64,000 nucleotides of DNA, from contig JAMKCH010057902.1 of NCBI GenBank assembly GCA_023653785.1, positions 310,001-374,000 on the forward strand, given 5' to 3'. The notes beneath the pieces were generated by a model. That model did not search any database. It saw only the letters and a program-made list of their open reading frames with translations, and was not told the origin of the DNA. The DNA is from Ophioderma brevispina (taxonomy: Eukaryota; Echinodermata; Ophiuroidea; Amphilepidida; Ophiodermatidae). Positions 60,001-64,000 of this stretch are shown in pieces. Both the position numbers and the translations under genes were made by a program. The first letter of the stretch is position 1. The number at the start of each line of letters is the position of its first letter.

Positions 60001-60720
60001 TTTCAAATTATTTCTAGAAAACATAGGATATACACAGATTATAACACCAGAAATGTGAACAAATACACTTACAACAAAACCCTCACTAAACCTGAATAAA
60101 ATATTCAGTTATACCTATTCACGGTCCAAAATTTGGAAGCATTAAGTTATATAGCATCATAAACTCGGAAAAACCAAGTAAGCATTTTTCTCATACTAAA
60201 CCCTAAAAATGAGCTGATTAATAACATATTCAATTTTTTTTTAATTAATATTAAGTAATTGTTTTGATGTATCAATCTCGTCATTCAAAATTCATGTATT
60301 TAGTCCTCTAACTGCAATACCTTTCTTGTCATCTAATATATATCAATGACTGGCTCACAATGGATGCAGTCCCTTGCCTCTGATCTTGTAAAACACAATC
60401 TGACAATGTTCTGTCTTGTCTTCCCTAGGTGTTGGGTCTTTGTCCGGTACCTTCCGTCTGCGTCACGTCCTATTCCAGGCTACCAACATTTAAATTTGAA
60501 CTATTATTCTAGTATGGTGGGGGTCATGCTCAAAGTTCCCCGGACTCTATTCTGGCCCTCTCTGTTTGAGTTCATGCCATTCAAAACTCGTACATTTTAT
60601 TCATTAAAGATGTAATTATTTATTCTTCAATATCTTTAATATTATCATATATATATTATAATATCTTATAAATGTACTGACCTGAATGAAAATGCTAATA
60701 AAAACTTATCTGAAATCTGA
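57020..60720 (+). pseudogene. Decayed non-LTR retrotransposon ORF2 (endonuclease - reverse transcriptase) with 3' UTR
   Basis: Read across frames, this segment gives a collinear ORF2 of a CR1/Jockey-type LINE. AP-endonuclease parts include ISNDLNYK (57497-57520), a degraded C-(G)-D-Y near 57711, and PSRVTTRTSSIIN (57829-57867). A linker ends in RKKYYINK at about 58353. Reverse-transcriptase parts include KSAGS (about 58691), PLTYIFNL (58757-58780), VFKKDDPRFFSKLNRPNI (58838-58891), SKLTNYGIRGLPLDL (59131-59175), CGGPQGS (59247-59267), ILGPLLFL (59269-59292), LYVND (59295-59309) and VEHTKFLGVIIDQN (59557-59598). A C-terminal LPNSFSNYF ends near 60014, and an AT-rich 3' region reaches about 60720. 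Stops and frameshifts occur every 20-60 codons and the catalytic (F/Y)ADD box near 59343 is degraded, so it is inactive as read. ORF1 and exact termini are not visible. Confidence 0.88.
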
Positions 60721-60774
60721 ACATGTACCATCGCAGTCAGTGTCGAATAAGAGTAGGGTTGTTAAACACCCAGG

Positions 60775-62100
60775 ATGTTCCCAATCCGCCCCAGCCTCCA
60801 AATAGCGGGGCATGTGGAGGTCGTCTCATGGCTTACACGCGGCCCTGATCCAGACCCAATAGTGAACAAAATATGACACCACCACAAAGCATATACCAAT
60901 GACTGGTGGCTCGAGCAACTTTAAACTTTTGATCCATGTTACACACCAAAATTGAATTTTCACCCATTTTTACCCATAAATCAAAACATAAGCCATAGCT
61001 AGTGTGAACCATATGACCGTCAGCCCAGAAGGTTTGGTTAGACTGAACGAAATACCAATAGCTGAATACGGGGAAAATCTCAGCGAAAAATATAACTTGA
61101 AAATATGGGAAGTCTGCCGGGGAACCGTTGTTGAGCTTGTAGCCCCAGCGAGAGGGGTAAATACTAGGGGGGTCAAAATTGAACTGCTCTAAATCTAATG
61201 AACTAGCCTCACATTAGTCCGTAGGTTACCAGAGTAAAAAAGTCAAATTGGGTCACATGTAGTGGTGCTTCTTTCCAAGAGATTGGGAAAAATAGGCTAA
61301 AGTCATTTGTTTATTCAAGAAAGGTCAACAAATTGTAATACAAGATTTCTCTGTAAAAAAATATTTAACAAACATATTATGATAATGCATCAAAATCTGC
61401 TTTTTATTTTGCATATGGTTGGTTCCCTTTCATAGGGAGGGTATAATGCCCCCGTACCCATAGAGTCCTACCCAGGGAATGTGTGGACCCCTTCCTTATA
61501 AAAAAGGAGATGCCGAAAAGTTGCAAAAAGACATTTCATATTGGATTCAGTATTATTAAACATTTAAAAAAATTGTTACAAACAAATCTGGTATTGCAAC
61601 GGGTGACCTTGTCTGAATAAACACGACCTTAGCCGATTTTCCAAAATCTTGGAAAGGAAGCACCACACGTGTGTGACACACAAGACTTTTGTACTCTGCT
61701 TACCTAAGGATAATTTGAGCCTATATTATATTAGATTTAGAGCGGGGTTCCCAAACATTTGACCCCCCTAGTAACTGTCCCCTTCTCTGGGGCCGGCTAC
61801 AGCAAACAACGGGTCCCGGCACAGCTAAAGACTTATATTTCAAAAGTTATATGTTTTCTGACTTTTCCGTGTTAGATATGGTTATCTCAGTTCGTCTAAC
61901 CAAACACTTTGGGCTGATGATCTAAACCTTTTTAGAATGCTGTAATTTGAGAGAATGTCATGTACTTTTCAACAGGGATGGAAAATTTTAAAAATGTGGA
62001 CCCCTGTATCACCTTGAAACCCAAGGCTGGGGGGCATTGTAAAGGGATTATTAGCAGCGATTTTATATCAGAAAAATTGAAAAAATAATCAAAATTCAAT
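60775..62100. mobile_element. Large foldback unit, copy 1
   Basis: The left arm (about 60890-61330) and right arm (about 61595-62050) are inverted copies: GTCTGCCGGGGAACCGTTGTT...TAGCCCCAG...TACTAGGGGGGTCAAA...CTGCTCTAAATCTAAT on the left corresponds to the complement of ATTAGATTTAGAGC...TTTGACCCCCCTAGTA...CTGGGGCCGGCTAC...AACAACGGGTCCCGGC on the right. The loop carries TTCCCTTTCATAGGG. Arms diverge mainly by 1-2 bp indels. No coding capacity. Confidence 0.8.
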
Positions 62101-62840
62101 TGACTACAATTTGTTACTAGCCATGGATTATGCGAACCGAACCTGCAAGGGTTGGTTGAAATCCGTGTATTAAGGCAAGGCAGTATGTAATATGATTCTG
62201 TAATTTCTATACGTGCGTATCAAAATTCAAAACTTAGATAAAAAAAGCCTTTCCCGGTGAATTACACAGTTTTCAGCCTGATATTGTGCACCCATGATCA
62301 ATTGAGTTTGACTTCAAACAACAAACTTAGTGATATTTTTGTATTCTGTACTGTGTTGTAAACCACAATCAGCTGTCTAGTGTAGATTTTGAGACGCCGG
62401 TTGCGGTAAGGTATTTGTGGGTGCCGGTTATGACAAATTTCCAACTACTTCATTTGTTCATATTTTTGGTGGTTGTTTATACATTAACGTAGTATGTGGA
62501 ATGTACACAGTTATACCTGATTTATAACGTTAAAAAATGCATTTCCAATTGTTTTTTGATTCTCTGTTACTCTGCATATCTCGTTAAGGGGTGTGGCAAG
62601 TAATTCCCTCAATTTTAGGATTTCAATGCCAAAAGCACTTGTGTGCAAAACTTCATAAGTGCACACTCTTTCACCTACAGTCCCTGCTACAAAAAGTCAA
62701 CTGGGTTTATACAAAACACACTTTGGAGCTAGTAAGCTACAGTGAGCAGATTAACCACCATTTCTTAAAGGTCCATGGTCTGACTTCGCTCCTAGTCATC
62801 ATACCCAGGGCACCATAAGATTTTAACGGAAGAAGTGGTC
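62101..62840. other. Spacer between foldback copies
   Basis: No gene recognised. The 75-codon frame at 62591-62818 has no family signature. Confidence 0.4.
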
Positions 62841-62849
62841 TAAAAACCC

Positions 62850-64000
62850 CGACTTGTTCCCAATCCACCCCAGGCTCAAAATAGCGGGCCATGTTGGGAG
62901 CGTCCGTATCATGGATACACGCGGCCCTGGATCAGCACCTAGCTAGAACACAATCATGAACACTACCACGAGCCATTACCAATGACTTGTGATACGAGCA
63001 ACTTAAATTTGATCCATGTACACACCAAAATTGACTTTTCACCATTTTTACCCCATAACTCCCAAACTATAAGCCATAGCTAGTGGAACCCTATAGACCG
63101 TCATGCCCAGAGGTTTTGTTAGATGAACGAGATACCAATAGCGAATACTGGGAAATATTAAGAAAAAATATAACTTTGCAAATATGAAAGTCTGCCGGGG
63201 ACCCGTTGTTACGTGTAGCCCCAGGAGAGGGTAAAAGTTACTATGGGGGTCAAATATTTGAAACTGCTCTAAATCTAATGAATATAGCTCAAATTATTCC
63301 TTAGGTACAAGGAGTAAACAGTTCCAATGGGTCACATGGTATGTGTTGCTAATTTCCAAGATATTTGGGAAAATAGGCAAAGGTCATTGTTATTCAAGAA
63401 AGGTCAACAATTGTGGGTACTACCAAGAATTTCTCTGTAAAAAATATAAAAACATATTTATGATACTTGATTCAAAATATGCTTTTTATTTGCCATATGG
63501 TGGTTCCCTTTCATAGGGTGCTAAAAAAGGGGTATAATGTCCCCCGTCCCCATAGAGTCCTAAAGGGAAGTTTGTTGGACCCCTTACATTATTTAACAAC
63601 AAAAGAGATGACGAACGTGCAAAAGACATTTCATATTGGATCAGTATTATTAAGAACATCGTAAAAAAAAATTTGTACAACAATCGGGTATTGCAACGGG
63701 TGCCCCCCCCTTTCTTGAATAAACAAAATGCCTTTAGCCTATTTTTCCAAATAGTGGAAAGGAAAGTCACCACCCGTGGTGACCCATTGGACTTTTTTAC
63801 TCCTGCTTACCTAGGAATAATTGACTATGATATATAGATTCTAAGCGGTTCAAAACAATTTGACCCCCCATAGTAAATTACCCCTCTTCCTGGGGCTACA
63901 CTCAAACAACAACGGGTCCCGGCAGACTTTCATATTTTCAAAAGCTTATATTTCTCTGAATTTTCCCGTGTTGCAATATGGTATCTGTTCGCTAACAAAA
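62850..64000. mobile_element. Large foldback unit, copy 2 (cut by window end)
   Basis: Same orientation and order as copy 1, offset about 2079 bp: TTCCCAATCC(A/G)CCCCAG at 60778 and 62857, then GATCCATG, TACACACCAAAATTGA, AAGCCATAGCTAGTG, GTCTGCCGGGG, CTCTAAATCTAATGAA. The left arm is at about 62990-63410. The right arm starts near 63690 and runs off the window. Small indels relative to copy 1 are very frequent. Confidence 0.8.

Noticed and set aside
1..64000. CRISPR arrays, bacterial operons or prophage
   Set aside because: Nothing of prokaryotic type is present; repeats are eukaryotic MITE, SINE and LINE types.

Overview
This is animal nuclear DNA, most likely from an invertebrate deuterostome (echinoderm or hemichordate). 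That assignment is an inference. It rests on one intact coding exon that reads clearly as the BCL11 (CTIP/EVI9) zinc-finger transcription factor, on very large non-coding flanks, and on a dense population of short inverted-repeat elements, a tRNA-headed SINE and a decayed EN-RT non-LTR retrotransposon, as in sea star, sea cucumber, brittle star or acorn worm genomes. Nothing looks bacterial or organellar. All calls were made by reading; no alignment or search was run.

Layout. 1-20713: the 3' part of a long BCL11 intron on the + strand, with no recognisable exon. It holds several short transposon derivatives (995-1229, 8187-8736, 9965-10331, 13671-13913), an exact 59-bp duplication (2991-3114), a minisatellite with a palindromic core (7297-7990), a degenerate 140-bp tandem repeat (18860-19240) and candidate regulatory DNA: GC-richer blocks at 6240-6880 and 10640-11100, a homotypic ATCAA/TTGAT cluster at 11340-11710, and a CTCF-like site at 16559-16572. 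20714-23073: the large last coding exon of BCL11, with six C2H2 fingers arranged 1+2+3 as in vertebrate BCL11A/B. 23074-about 36440: AT-rich sequence with almost no transposon traces that ends at a well-formed poly(A) site (AATAAA at 36416); it may be a 13-kb 3' UTR, with nearer poly(A) signals at 23775 and 23868.

36441-64000: intergenic DNA dominated by repeats. These are foldback elements (39735-40145, 43316-43845, 55703-56138), TTAA-flanked MITEs (44298-44826, 44856-45326, 52069-52436, 53780-54137), a tandem 0.9-1.0 kb repeat packed with TGACCTTTGACC nuclear-receptor-type (DR1) motifs (41040-43100), an inverted-repeat element with an internal minisatellite (51205-51662), a tRNA-derived SINE (56350-56644), a heavily broken non-LTR retrotransposon (about 57020-60720, + strand), and two same-strand copies of a 2.08-kb foldback unit (60775-64000, the second cut by the window end).

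Only one host gene is supported. Its product is expected to act in the nucleus as a sequence-specific repressor and chromatin-complex component. The remaining interest lies in its putative regulatory DNA, its possible very long 3' UTR, a lineage-specific SP-heptad repeat in the protein, and the range of inverted-repeat elements, several of them TTAA-targeting.
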